A stretch of DNA of 64,000 nucleotides, taken from positions 248,001 through 312,000 of the forward strand of contig CAJTEE010000005.1 of the NCBI GenBank assembly GCA_910575275.1. Direction: 5' to 3'. Position 1 is the first letter of the stretch, and each line of letters begins with the position of its first letter. Below, piece after piece: positions 1 through 10,118 of this stretch. Position numbers and translations under genes: made by a program. The stretch comes from Lachnospiraceae bacterium (GTDB lineage: Bacteria; Bacillota; Clostridia; Lachnospirales; Lachnospiraceae). Below the pieces are notes generated by a model, which was not told where the DNA came from, ran no database searches, and was given only the letters and a program-made list of their open reading frames with translations.

Positions 1-885
1 CTGGCGGGGCTGGACGAACTGCAGGCAGACTGGGAGCGGACAAACCTGTTCCTGACCCACCTCCACTCCGACCATACCGGCCTGGCCCCGGCTCTGATGC
101 GGGGAAAGCCTGGAAAAATCTACATCAGCCAAATCGACCATATGATTTTAAACGGCAGCATCCGGGGCGAACGCTGGAAAGAAGTGGACGAAATCTACTT
201 CCGGGAAGGCTTTACAAGAGAACAGCTAAAAGAGCTGCGAACCTCCAATCCGGCCAGGGGGCTGCTGCCTGAAAGCCTCTTTGAGGCGGAGCATGTCGCA
301 GACGGTGACAAGATTCATGTCGGGAGATGGGAGCTTCGCTGTGTGTCCGTGCCGGGGCATACGCCGGGACAGATGTGCCTGTACTGTGCGGAAAAAAAGC
401 TGATGTTCACGGCCGACCATGTTTTATTTGACATAACGCCGAATATCACGACATGGCAGGAGCAGAAGGACTCTCTGGGAAAGTACCTGGACAGCCTGGT
501 GCGGTTCCGTGGCTTTGAGATGGAGACGGCGTTGCCTGCCCACAGGCAGAATCATATGGATGTGTATGAGCGGATTTGCCAGATCATCGAACACCATCTG
601 GTACGGCTTGAGGAGACCGTCGACACACTTGCGGCATTCCCTGGGACGCATGCCATGCAGATCGCTTCGGGACTTAAATGGTCCATGCGGGGAAAAACCT
701 GGGAAGAATTCCCGCTGTCACAACGCTGGTTTGCAGTGGGAGAGACGGCGGCGCACCTGGATTATCTGATCTGCCGCGGGATGGCAAAAAAGAAAGAAGG
801 AGAGCAAAACGCATACTGCCTTCTCGAACCTGCCGGAGAATGTAAGATGCGGCTTAGGAAAATTTGGGACGGGTACAGAGAATAA
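1..885 (+). CDS. MBL-fold metallo-hydrolase, 5' end outside the window
   Basis: The frame is already open at base 1, so the N-terminus is missing; 294 codons remain before the stop. The protein has the metallo-beta-lactamase fold. The zinc signature THLHSDHTG is encoded at 55-81, VPGHTPGQM follows near 349, a metal-bridging Asp lies in FTADH near 409-420 and a third histidine in ALPAHR near 530-547. Family members hydrolyse thioesters, lactones or phosphodiesters using one or two zinc ions in the cytoplasm. The C-terminal 90 residues are helical, as in the glyoxalase-II-like or SdsA-like branches with an extra helical domain. The exact substrate cannot be told from sequence. It ends in a strong hairpin shared with the convergent IclR gene. 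Confidence 0.85.
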   Translation: MAGLDELQADWERTNLFLTHLHSDHTGLAPALMRGKPGKIYISQIDHMILNGSIRGERWKEVDEIYFREGFTREQLKELRTSNPARGLLPESLFEAEHVADGDKIHVGRWELRCVSVPGHTPGQMCLYCAEKKLMFTADHVLFDITPNITTWQEQKDSLGKYLDSLVRFRGFEMETALPAHRQNHMDVYERICQIIEHHLVRLEETVDTLAAFPGTHAMQIASGLKWSMRGKTWEEFPLSQRWFAVGETAAHLDYLICRGMAKKKEGEQNAYCLLEPAGECKMRLRKIWDGYRE

Positions 886-892
886 TAGAAGT

Positions 893-917
893 GCGGCCCC
901 GCTTTATGCGGGGCCGC
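893..917. terminator. bidirectional terminator hairpin
   Basis: A perfect 10-bp stem GCGGCCCCGC (893-902) and GCGGGGCCGC (908-917) with a 5-base loop sits between two convergent genes. The T-rich tail is weak on both sides (TTCGACG on plus, ACTTCTATTATT on minus), so it may act as a shared terminator or only as an mRNA 3'-end stabiliser. Confidence 0.7.
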
Positions 918-956
918 TTCGACGTGCTTGTGTGCGAAGCAAACGCCTTTTTAAGC

Positions 957-1721
957 TCAGGGATCACGGACTCCCTCATACCCCAGATCGGCCGACAGCT
1001 CCGCCGCATAATGCTGGACGAGCTGTCTTTGTGAGAGGAGATGTGCATCGTTTTCGATGCGGACCTTGGGGGCGATGATGCCGATGGAGCCGGCAAGCCG
1101 GCCGGAGGAATTGAAGATAGGGGCACCGATCCCGACCGCATCATTGACGTATTCGCCGCGCGTGATCGCAAAGCCGTCACAGCGGATCTGTGCAAGCTCT
1201 TTTCTCAGGACGTTTGGCTCTGTCTCCGGAAACGCGCGGTCATGGAGCACGACCGTATTTAGATAGTCTTCAATGAAAGAAGGCGCCTGCCATGCCAAAA
1301 GGACCTTGCGGATTGCACCGCAATGCAGAAACATTTCGTAGCCGAATTCTTCGACGACCTTTAAATGGCTGGGGCCGTCCACTTTTTCGATGACAAGGCC
1401 TTTGCTGCCGACCGGGATAATCAGATAGGAATCCTCTTTTGTCTCTTTGGTCAATGCAGCAAGAACCGGGCCGGCGGCATCCTGCAAACGGATGCCGCGG
1501 GCGGCCGCCCTTCCCAACGGAATCAGAGCCGGCCCCAGGCGATAGGTGTGGGCCCTTTCATCACGTATAACATATTTTTTATCGCAAAAGGTCTGCAGGA
1601 TCCGGTGTACCGTGCTGGGGGGCAGATCCATGGTCTCGGCCAGCTCTGCGATAGAAAAGCTTCCGTTTTTTTCTTTCAGGACTTCAAGGAGCTCCATAGA
1701 GCGGAGAAGGCTCTGGATCAT
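957..1721 (-). CDS. IclR-family transcriptional regulator
   Basis: 254 residues, the usual IclR length. An N-terminal winged helix (about residues 1-65) contains the recognition helix segment LPPSTVHRILQTF, and a GAF-like effector domain fills the rest, with the family's typical GxGAPIFNSSGRLAGSIGI block near residues 195-212. IclR proteins bind a small metabolite, often a carboxylate, and repress or activate nearby catabolic genes. Its ATG at 1721 overlaps the stop of the upstream small membrane protein as ATGA, so the two are probably translationally coupled. The ligand is not identifiable. The nearest metabolic gene is the MBL hydrolase, but it is convergent, so a regulatory link is speculative. 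Confidence 0.88.
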   Translation of the reverse strand: MIQSLLRSMELLEVLKEKNGSFSIAELAETMDLPPSTVHRILQTFCDKKYVIRDERAHTYRLGPALIPLGRAAARGIRLQDAAGPVLAALTKETKEDSYLIIPVGSKGLVIEKVDGPSHLKVVEEFGYEMFLHCGAIRKVLLAWQAPSFIEDYLNTVVLHDRAFPETEPNVLRKELAQIRCDGFAITRGEYVNDAVGIGAPIFNSSGRLAGSIGIIAPKVRIENDAHLLSQRQLVQHYAAELSADLGYEGVRDP

Positions 1722-2062
1722 GCATTCGCATCCTCCGTATCTTCTTCGACGGTTGTCCCGGGGGCTTTTAAGTCCGCCTCATGCCCGGCTGCCTGTGCCT
1801 CCGCCTCCTCGGCAGGCGCGGGCGCGTCGTCGGAGGAGTGGGATTTGGCCGGATCAAGCGTGATATAAGTGCGGTTTCCCGCATCCTGGCAGGGGACTGG
1901 GCTGTCATGCTCCGTTTCTTCCGCATTTTCCTCATAGTCATGAAAATCTTTGTCAAGCTCATCGTTAAAAGATCTGTATTTCAAAAAATAAGAAATCCCC
2001 GCGGCAGCCGCGCCAAGCGCCGCACCGAGGACGATCAGAAGTCGGGTTCTTTTTTTAGACAT
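1718..2062 (-). CDS. small membrane-anchored acidic protein
   Basis: The start chosen is the ATG at 2062, which has AAGGAG five bases upstream; the product has 114 residues and begins MSKKRTRLLIVLGAALGAAA. Residues 8-24 form one hydrophobic segment after a basic N-terminus, so the protein is likely anchored with its tail in the cytoplasm or outside. The tail (30-114) is acidic, rich in Ala, Glu, Asp and Pro and looks disordered. I do not recognise a family. It precedes the IclR regulator with a 4-base ATGA overlap, an arrangement that suggests the two are made together. An alternative in-frame ATG 51 bases upstream lacks a ribosome-binding site. Confidence 0.7.
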   Translation of the reverse strand: MSKKRTRLLIVLGAALGAAAAGISYFLKYRSFNDELDKDFHDYEENAEETEHDSPVPCQDAGNRTYITLDPAKSHSSDDAPAPAEEAEAQAAGHEADLKAPGTTVEEDTEDANA

Positions 2063-2168
2063 GGCGATTCTCCTTAAATAAATGATATCTTCTATCATAA
2101 TCGAAAAAGCCAAAAAAGAAAAGGGATAATTCGAAAGAAAATAAAAAAAAGAAAATATTTATAAAAAA

Positions 2169-2195
2169 TTAGCACTCGACTCTTGACAGTGCTAA
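2169..2195. promoter_or_regulatory. CIRCE operator (HrcA binding site) of groESL
   Basis: TTAGCACTC (2169-2177), a 9-base spacer, then CAGTGCTAA (2187-2195). This matches the CIRCE inverted repeat TTAGCACTC-N9-GAGTGCTAA with one change, C for G at the first base of the right arm. It overlaps the -35 box, so HrcA binding should block polymerase. Confidence 0.93.
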
Positions 2196-2211
2196 TAATG
2201 CGTGTTATAAC
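2183..2211 (+). promoter_or_regulatory. sigma-A type promoter of groESL
   Basis: TTGACA (2183-2188) and TATAAC (2206-2211) with a 17-base spacer. The -35 box lies inside the CIRCE element. Confidence 0.85.
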
Positions 2212-2265
2212 ATTAACTGTGACAGGGTTCAACCAAAAACAAGAAAGCACAAGGAGGAGTCAGTG

Positions 2266-4231
<1,966 letters not shown>

Positions 4232-4269
4232 ACCGCATAGAACGCAGAGAATAGAATCAGATCAATCCG

Positions 4270-4298
4270 GCCGCCGGCAGCTCATACCTGCCGGTGGC
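4270..4298 (+). terminator. hairpin after groEL
   Basis: GCCGCCGGCAG (4270-4280) pairs with CTGCCGGTGGC (4288-4298), one G-U pair, loop of seven, followed by TGTTTG. A probable rho-independent terminator of groESL. Confidence 0.7.
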
Positions 4299-4318
4299 TG
4301 TTTGTATGGCGGTTCTGC

Positions 4319-4378
4319 CAAGCCGGGCTCGCACTCCGCTCTAAGGGAAGATGGCTTGCTGACGCACACTTTTTAAAT
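4319..4378. repeat. short copy of dispersed mosaic repeat (family A)
   Basis: The segment CTAAGGGAAGATGGCTTGCT followed by GACGCACACTTTTT resembles the module CTTAGGAAGATGGCTGCTGAC found at 15099-15115 and the GCGCACACTTTTTT module at 39330-39345. It overlaps the 3' end of the CYTH gene by a few bases. Confidence 0.5.
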
Positions 4379-4819
4379 GCGGGAGAGGCGGCTGTTCTGA
4401 TACTCGCCAGAGAGCGTAACGTCCTTTGCAAACCATTCGGGCGGCGTAAAGGCACGGGCAGCTTCTTCGGTCGGAAATTCCACCTCGGCGAGGATGAGAC
4501 CCGCGAAGCGTCCTTCGAAGACGTCGAGTTCAATGGTCAGACCGCTGTCCGAAAGAGGGAGCAGGTAGCGCTTTTTCGTGAGAATAGTCCCGTCGGCCTT
4601 GGGCAGCAGATGGGCGTAGGCGTCGGCTGTGAGAGGCAGATTGTATTCCTCCCGGGATAAGAGACCGCTTCCTTTATAGGTCATATAATAGGAATCATCC
4701 TCACGCCGGATGCGGATGACCGGCTCGGTGCAGAGGTAGGCCTGCTCGATTCGGCGAAAGGGGAAAGAGGCATAGTCCGCCGGAGGATTTTCGATCAAAA
4801 ATTTACGTTCGATTTCCAT
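4373..4819 (-). CDS. CYTH domain protein (triphosphate tunnel family)
   Basis: 148 residues, opening with MEIERKFLIEN, which carries the ExExK motif that coordinates metal at one end of the CYTH tunnel. Further charged strands alternate as expected (RIRREDDSYYMTYKG, LTIELDVFEG, LILAEVEF). Small bacterial CYTH proteins hydrolyse inorganic triphosphate or act on triphosphorylated substrates; adenylate cyclase activity occurs only in a few. The gene is transcribed alone, convergent to groESL, with its own upstream region of about 140 bases that is AT-rich. Function in this organism is inferred from family only. Confidence 0.88.
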   Translation of the reverse strand: MEIERKFLIENPPADYASFPFRRIEQAYLCTEPVIRIRREDDSYYMTYKGSGLLSREEYNLPLTADAYAHLLPKADGTILTKKRYLLPLSDSGLTIELDVFEGRFAGLILAEVEFPTEEAARAFTPPEWFAKDVTLSGEYQNSRLSRI

Positions 4820-4964
4820 GTATACGTCTCCTTGCTTTTTAATTACTATAAACAGTAACTTTTAAGCACACTCTAGCACAGTTATAAGAAAAATGTAAGA
4901 CTTTTCGCAGAAAATTGTGGTAGACTAAAGAAAGGATGAAAACAAAAAGAAACAGGAGGACAAT

Positions 4965-5858
4965 ATGTGGGAGAGATATGAACTGAAAATGAGAGCGAGA
5001 GAGTGTTTAAGGCGCTATTACTGGCCGGCGTTTGTTGTAAGCCTAGTCACTGCGTTTTTGGGTTCGGGCATCAATGTGCGTGTCATGAACAATTCGAATG
5101 CGACGGTTGAGAACAGCCATATGGCCGAAGTCCCCGGAATCCCACTTCCGCAGATAGAAAAAATCCCCATCCCCAATTTCCATTCAAAGGAGCTGGGGCT
5201 TATAACAGGGCTGCTTCTAGGGACAGCCCTGCTCGTTGCTCTCGCGGTATTTTTGTTCGGCGTCTTCGTGGCGCCGGTTCTCGAAGTGGGCGGCCGGCGT
5301 TTTTATATGGAAAGCAGAAGCATCGGCCAGTCGGCCGGGGTCGGGAAGTTAGCCTGGGGCTTTTCCAATCATTATCTGGGGATCGTTTGGACGATGTTCG
5401 TGAGAGGCTTTTTGATTTCGGCCGTGGAGTGCCTGGGAGTGCTTGTCTTCGGAGTCCCGGTGCTTTTCTATCTGTTTACCTCCCCGGACCGTGCGCTTTT
5501 GACTATTTTGACTCTGGGGCTCCCTGTGATTCTGGCCGGCGCAGTCGGCGCGATGCTTGGGGGAATCTACCTGGCTTACTGCTACCATTTGGTGCCGTAT
5601 ATTCTGTCGGAGGCGCCGGGGCTTCGGGCGATGGAGGTTTTGCGCCTTTCCAAGAAGATGATGCGAGGTCATAAGTTCCGGACGTTTATCCTGGAACTTT
5701 CGTTTTTGGGCTGGCTATTTTTGGGAATGCTTTGCTGTGGTGTGGGTATGCTGTTCGTGCTTCCCTACATAGACGCGACGATGGCAGAACTCTACGCAGA
5801 GCTCAGGGAGCCGTATCTGGAGGAGCTTCGCGCCGGCTGGACGGAGCAGAGCTTATAA
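4965..5858 (+). CDS. DUF975 family integral membrane protein
   Basis: 297 residues starting MWERYELKMRARECLRRYYW, the amphipathic opening typical of DUF975 proteins (ELK..A...L). Hydrophobic segments lie at about 20-40, 85-115, 145-170, 178-210 and 235-265, so roughly five to six membrane passes; a short polar loop (about 45-75) may be outside. The family is common in Firmicutes, has no settled function, and is often found near stress or export genes. The ATG follows AGGAGG at a good distance. The next gene starts 20 bases downstream and is likely cotranscribed. Confidence 0.82.
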   Translation: MWERYELKMRARECLRRYYWPAFVVSLVTAFLGSGINVRVMNNSNATVENSHMAEVPGIPLPQIEKIPIPNFHSKELGLITGLLLGTALLVALAVFLFGVFVAPVLEVGGRRFYMESRSIGQSAGVGKLAWGFSNHYLGIVWTMFVRGFLISAVECLGVLVFGVPVLFYLFTSPDRALLTILTLGLPVILAGAVGAMLGGIYLAYCYHLVPYILSEAPGLRAMEVLRLSKKMMRGHKFRTFILELSFLGWLFLGMLCCGVGMLFVLPYIDATMAELYAELREPYLEELRAGWTEQSL

Positions 5859-5877
5859 TAAATACAGGAGGCAGAGT

Positions 5878-6429
5878 ATGGCAAAGGTATATGCATTTGT
5901 ATCGGATGGAATGGAAGAAGTGGAGTGCCTGGCGACGTGTGACGTGCTGGTGCGGGCAGGCATTGAGGTGAAGCTTGTGTCCGTTACGGGAAAGAGAGAG
6001 GTGACGGGCTCGCACGGCTTTACGATCACGGCGGATCTGGTATTCGAGGAGCTTGCAGGAGATGACGCGGATGTGCTGTTTCTGCCGGGCGGAATGCCGG
6101 GGACGGCAAATTTGACAGAGCATGAGGGACTGGCGGCGCTCTTAAAGAAGCATGCGGCGACAGGGAAACGGCTGGCGGCCATCTGTGCGGCTCCGAGCGT
6201 GCTTGGCGGGCTGGGACTCTTAGAGGGGCGCAGGGCGACCTGCTTCCCAGGCTGGGAGGAAAAGCTTTTGGGAGCAGAGGTTTTAAAGGAGGGCGTCGTG
6301 ACGGATGGAACGGTCACGACCGGCCGCGGCATGGGCTGGTCTCTCGACCTGGGGCTGGAGTTGGTGCGCCTTCTGATCGACGAGGAGACCGCGAAATCGC
6401 TGAAAACAAAAATTCAGTACGATCGTTAA
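5878..6429 (+). CDS. DJ-1/PfpI family protein
   Basis: 183 residues, the usual length for the DJ-1 (YajL/ThiJ-like) branch. The nucleophilic-elbow cysteine is in LAAICAAPSVLG near residue 104 and the supporting acid is in GMEEVE near residue 15; LPGGMPG (about 69-75) is also conserved. Relatives act as protein or nucleotide deglycases, glyoxalases or redox-sensing chaperones; which one cannot be told here. AGGAGG precedes the ATG, and the short gap to the DUF975 gene suggests one transcript. It is followed by the trigger factor promoter. Confidence 0.9.
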   Translation: MAKVYAFVSDGMEEVECLATCDVLVRAGIEVKLVSVTGKREVTGSHGFTITADLVFEELAGDDADVLFLPGGMPGTANLTEHEGLAALLKKHAATGKRLAAICAAPSVLGGLGLLEGRRATCFPGWEEKLLGAEVLKEGVVTDGTVTTGRGMGWSLDLGLELVRLLIDEETAKSLKTKIQYDR

Positions 6430-6460
6430 TTTTCTACTAGCTTTTCCAAAAACAGTATGC

Positions 6461-6466
6461 TATAAT
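6461..6466 (+). promoter_or_regulatory. -10 element of the tig promoter
   Basis: TATAAT at 6461-6466 in the gap before tig; the matching -35 (TAGCTT at 6438-6443, 17-base spacing) is poor. The leader of about 100 bases that follows shows no recognised riboswitch. Confidence 0.5.
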
Positions 6467-6571
6467 GCTAAATTGAAGTGTAACGCCCAAAGAGAAGGCG
6501 ATTACGGCAATCGCGGATGTGAAAACAGGGAACATGTCCGGTACAGATATAGGTAAGGAGGAATCCCTAGA

Positions 6572-7861
6572 ATGAGTTTACAGGTAGAAAAGCTGGAGAA
6601 AAATACGGCAAAATTAAAGATCGAAGTGCCGGCAGAACAATTTTCACAGGCAATCAGAAATGCGTATAATAAGAATAAAGGGAGATTCAGCATCCCCGGT
6701 TTCCGGAAGGGCAAAGCGCCGTTTGAGATGGTCAAAAAAATGTACGGCGTGGAGATGTTCTTTGAGGACGCCGCAAATGAGGTGATCGACGCTTCCTATC
6801 AGGAGGCCATGAAGGAGAGCGGACTGGATATTGTCTCCCGCCCGACTGTCACAGTGGAGCAGATCGAGGAGGGCAAGCCGCTTCTGTACGATGCAGTGGT
6901 TGCCGTACGGCCGGAGGTCACGCTTGGCGAGTACAAGGGCGTCGAGGTCAAGAAGGCCAAGGCCGAGGTGACGGATGAAGACGTCGAGCAGGAGCTTACG
7001 CGTGAGCGCGAGAAAAACTCCCGCCTGATCACGGTGGAGGACCGCGGCGTCGAGGATGGTGACCGTGTGACGATCGACTTCGACGGCTATGTGGACGGCG
7101 AGCGCTTTGAGGGCGGCAAGGGCGAGGATTACCCGTTAACGATCGGCTCCCATACCTTTATTGATACGTTCGAGGAGCAGCTGATCGGAAAGACGCTTGG
7201 CGAGGAGTGCGAGGTCAATGTGACCTTCCCGGCCGAGTACCATGTGGAGAATTTAAAGAGCAAGCCGGCGCTCTTTAAGGTAAAGGTGAAGGAGATCCAG
7301 AAAAAGGAGCTTCCGGAGCTGAATGACGAGTTTGCCAGCGAAGTCTCTGACTTTGATACACTAGAGGAATATAAAAACAGCCTGAGAGAAAAGCTCTTAA
7401 AGGAGAAAAAGACCGCGGCAGCCGCGGCGAACGAGGATCACGTCATCGAGAAGGTCATCGAGAATGCGTCGATGGAGATTCCGGACCAGATGATCGACGA
7501 GGAAGTGACTGGCATGCTGAATGAGTATGCGCGCCGTTTGAGGAGCCAGGGGCTTGAGCTCGAGCAGTACATGGAGCTCACGGGCATGACGGTCGAGAAA
7601 TTCGGCGAGCAGATGAAGCCGAACGCCGAGAAGCGGATCCGCACGAGACTGATGCTGGAGGCGGTCGTAAAGGCCGAGGGCATCGAGGCGGATGACGAGG
7701 CTGTAGAGGCCCAGCTTGACCGCATGGCGTCCTCCTACAAGATGGAGAAGGAGCAGCTTAAGGGCATGCTCGGCGAGGAGCAGCTCGCGCAGATCAAAGA
7801 GGATCTGGCTGTCCAGGAGGCGGTTGATTTCCTGGTCGCAGAGGCAAAACTAGTAGACTAA
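6572..7861 (+). CDS. tig: trigger factor
   Basis: 429 residues. The N-terminal ribosome-binding domain includes FSIPGFRKGKAPF (the GFRxGKxP signature, near residues 37-49). The FKBP-type peptidyl-prolyl isomerase domain follows with GDRVTIDFDGYVDGERFEGG near 163, and a long helical C-terminal chaperone domain fills residues 250-429. Trigger factor binds nascent chains at the ribosome exit tunnel and helps early folding. It is the first gene of the block tig, clpP, clpX, lon, an order common in Gram-positive bacteria that groups folding with regulated proteolysis. Confidence 0.97.
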   Translation: MSLQVEKLEKNTAKLKIEVPAEQFSQAIRNAYNKNKGRFSIPGFRKGKAPFEMVKKMYGVEMFFEDAANEVIDASYQEAMKESGLDIVSRPTVTVEQIEEGKPLLYDAVVAVRPEVTLGEYKGVEVKKAKAEVTDEDVEQELTREREKNSRLITVEDRGVEDGDRVTIDFDGYVDGERFEGGKGEDYPLTIGSHTFIDTFEEQLIGKTLGEECEVNVTFPAEYHVENLKSKPALFKVKVKEIQKKELPELNDEFASEVSDFDTLEEYKNSLREKLLKEKKTAAAAANEDHVIEKVIENASMEIPDQMIDEEVTGMLNEYARRLRSQGLELEQYMELTGMTVEKFGEQMKPNAEKRIRTRLMLEAVVKAEGIEADDEAVEAQLDRMASSYKMEKEQLKGMLGEEQLAQIKEDLAVQEAVDFLVAEAKLVD

Positions 7862-7972
7862 AGCGAAATACTGCGCATCGGATATGCGCTTGTGACAAGG
7901 GGGTTGCAGCCGGGATCCGGCGGCAATCCCCGCTCGTAATAGTTTGGACAGACAAAAAGGAGAGAAACGAAT

Positions 7973-8554
7973 ATGAGCTTAGTACCCTATGTCCTGGAAT
8001 CGACAAGCAGAGGCGAGCGTTCCTATGACATTTATTCAAGACTTTTGAAGGACCGGATCATTTTTCTCGGTGAGGAAGTGAGCGACGTGACTGCGAGTCT
8101 CGTGGTGGCGCAGCTTTTGTTCTTGGAGTCCGAGGATCCAAATAAGGATGTCAACATGTATATCAACAGCCCGGGCGGTTCCGTGACGGCCGGACTTGCG
8201 ATCTACGATACGATGAACCATATCAAATGTGACGTCAGCACGACCTGTATCGGGATGGCGGCCAGCATGGGTGCATTCCTGCTTGCCGGCGGCGCGAAAG
8301 GAAAGCGGTTTGCGCTCCCGAATGCCGAGATCATGATCCACCAGCCGTCGGGCGGCGCAAAGGGCCAGGCGACGGACATCAACATCGTCGCCGAGCATAT
8401 CCTGCGCACGAAGCGGCGTCTCAACGAGATACTTTCGGCGAATACCGGCAAGCCGGTCGAGGTGATCGAGCGGGATACGGAGCGTGACAACTACATGTCC
8501 GCGGAGGAAGCGGTGGAATATGGTCTGATCGACCGCGTCCTTACCGGACATTAA
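7973..8554 (+). CDS. clpP: ATP-dependent Clp protease proteolytic subunit ClpP
   Basis: 193 residues. The Ser-His-Asp triad is visible: Ser in [14 protein letters not shown] (about residue 98), His in [10 protein letters not shown] (about 123) and Asp in [14 protein letters not shown] (about 172). ClpP forms two stacked heptamers whose inner chamber degrades proteins fed by ClpX or other ATPases. AAGGAGAG precedes the ATG. It lies 111 bases after tig and 52 bases before clpX, so the three probably share transcripts. No second clpP is present in this window. Confidence 0.97.
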   Translation: MSLVPYVLESTSRGERSYDIYSRLLKDRIIFLGEEVSDVTASLVVAQLLFLESEDPNKDVNMYINSPGGSVTAGLAIYDTMNHIKCDVSTTCIGMAASMGAFLLAGGAKGKRFALPNAEIMIHQPSGGAKGQATDINIVAEHILRTKRRLNEILSANTGKPVEVIERDTERDNYMSAEEAVEYGLIDRVLTGH

Positions 8555-8606
8555 CGCGCAGCCCCCTGGCGCGAAAAGGAGAAATATTGGAAAACGAGGT
8601 GCAATC

Positions 8607-9911
8607 ATGCCAGTGAGACCGGAAGATAAGATCAGGTGTTCGTTCTGCGGCAAAAACCAGGATCAGGTCCGCAAGATGATCGCGGGCACAGGCAATGTCT
8701 TTATCTGTGACGAGTGCATTGAGCTCTGCAGCGAGATCCTCGAGGAGGAGCTGGGGCTTGAGGAGGAGGTGCCGGGACCGGATTTTTCGGGCATCAACCT
8801 GTTAAAGCCAAAGGAGATCAAGGCGTTTCTTGACGAGTATGTCGTCGGGCAGGAGGCGGCCAAGAGGGTCCTGTCGGTGGCGGTTTATAACCATTACAAA
8901 AGAATTACGTCCAAGAAGGAGTCGGATATCGAACTGCAAAAGAGCAATATTTTAATGCTCGGTCCGACCGGTTCCGGTAAGACCTACCTGGCGCAGACGC
9001 TTGCAAAGCTCTTAAACGTACCGTTTGCGATTGCGGATGCCACGACGCTGACCGAAGCGGGCTATGTAGGCGAGGATGTGGAAAATATCCTCTTAAAGCT
9101 GATCCAGGCGGCGGATAATGATGTAAGCCGTGCAGAATACGGCATAGTTTATATTGATGAGATTGACAAGATCACGAAAAAGTCCGAGAATGTCTCGATC
9201 ACGCGGGATGTCTCGGGAGAGGGTGTCCAGCAGGCGCTGTTAAAGATCCTGGAGGGCACCGTCGCGAGTGTGCCGCCGCAGGGCGGGAGAAAGCATCCGC
9301 AGCAGGAGCTCATTCCGATCGACACGACGAATATCCTGTTTATCTGCGGCGGGGCGTTTGACGGTCTGGAAAAGATTGTTGAGTCAAGGCTTGAATCCGG
9401 CTCCATCGGCTTTAATGCGAAGATCGTCGATAAGCATCATTCGGATATCAGCGCGCTCCTAAAGCAGACCATGCCGGAGGATCTGACGAAGTTTGGGCTG
9501 ATCCCGGAGTTTGTCGGCCGTGTACCGGTCATGGTGTCGCTTGATCTTCTGGATGAGGAGGCGCTTGTGCGGATTCTGACCGAGCCGAAGAATGCGCTGG
9601 TTAAGCAGTACCAGAAGCTCTTTGAGCTGGAGGATGTGAAGCTTGAGTTCACACAGGATTCCGTAAGGGCGATCGCGCATATGGCGGTTGAGAGGAAGAC
9701 CGGGGCGAGAGGGCTTCGGGCTATCATGGAATCGGTGATGATGGAGATGATGTACGAAATCCCGTCGGATTCCAGCGTAGGGATCTGTACCGTGACAAAG
9801 GAATCGGTCGAAGGAAAAGAAAAGCCGGAGATCGTATATCGGGATGTGGCCGTTCCCAGAAAGACCTTCATGGGAAGGGCCAAAAAGGACAGCAAGGGCG
9901 AGATCGCGTAA
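8607..9911 (+). CDS. clpX: Clp protease ATP-binding subunit ClpX
   Basis: 434 residues. An N-terminal zinc finger (IRCSFCGK then [10 protein letters not shown], residues 9-40) recognises substrates and adaptors. The AAA+ module has Walker A GPTGSGKT near 118, Walker B VYIDEIDK near 180, and the ClpP-docking IGF loop as SGSIGFNAK near 267. ClpX unfolds tagged proteins and threads them into ClpP. It follows clpP by 52 bases and is ended by a strong terminator at 9956-10004. Confidence 0.97.
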   Translation: MPVRPEDKIRCSFCGKNQDQVRKMIAGTGNVFICDECIELCSEILEEELGLEEEVPGPDFSGINLLKPKEIKAFLDEYVVGQEAAKRVLSVAVYNHYKRITSKKESDIELQKSNILMLGPTGSGKTYLAQTLAKLLNVPFAIADATTLTEAGYVGEDVENILLKLIQAADNDVSRAEYGIVYIDEIDKITKKSENVSITRDVSGEGVQQALLKILEGTVASVPPQGGRKHPQQELIPIDTTNILFICGGAFDGLEKIVESRLESGSIGFNAKIVDKHHSDISALLKQTMPEDLTKFGLIPEFVGRVPVMVSLDLLDEEALVRILTEPKNALVKQYQKLFELEDVKLEFTQDSVRAIAHMAVERKTGARGLRAIMESVMMEMMYEIPSDSSVGICTVTKESVEGKEKPEIVYRDVAVPRKTFMGRAKKDSKGEIA

Positions 9912-9955
9912 TTTTTAAAGGGGCAGGGTCCGTGCTGTTGAAAGCTGCGGACGAA

Positions 9956-10004
9956 ACGCAGGCGGCTGCCAAAAGACAAAGAGGCTGGCAGCGGCCTGCG
10001 TTTT
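9956..10004 (+). terminator. rho-independent terminator after clpX
   Basis: A 16-bp stem with one mismatch: ACGCAGGCGGCTGCCA (9956-9971) and TGGCAGCGGCCTGCGT (9986-10001), then TTTT. It separates clpPX from lon. Confidence 0.88.
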
Positions 10005-10007
10005 ATC

Positions 10008-10090
10008 TTACAGGAAGGTTCTGCGAGCTTTTCCATAAGAGAAAAGGCCCTGCCGGGCCGGGATGCGCACTACGCGCACATTTTTTATAA
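10008..10090. repeat. dispersed mosaic repeat (family A), partial copy
   Basis: Contains CTTACAGGAA...CCATAAG, then AAAAGGCCCTGCCGGGCC, GGATGCGCACTACGCGC and ACATTTTTT. The same modules in the same order occur at 39249-39350; GGATGC-CACTACGCGC also occurs at 15080-15097. Confidence 0.65.
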
Positions 10091-10118
10091 GAAAGACGAT
10101 TCATAAGAGGAGAATTAC

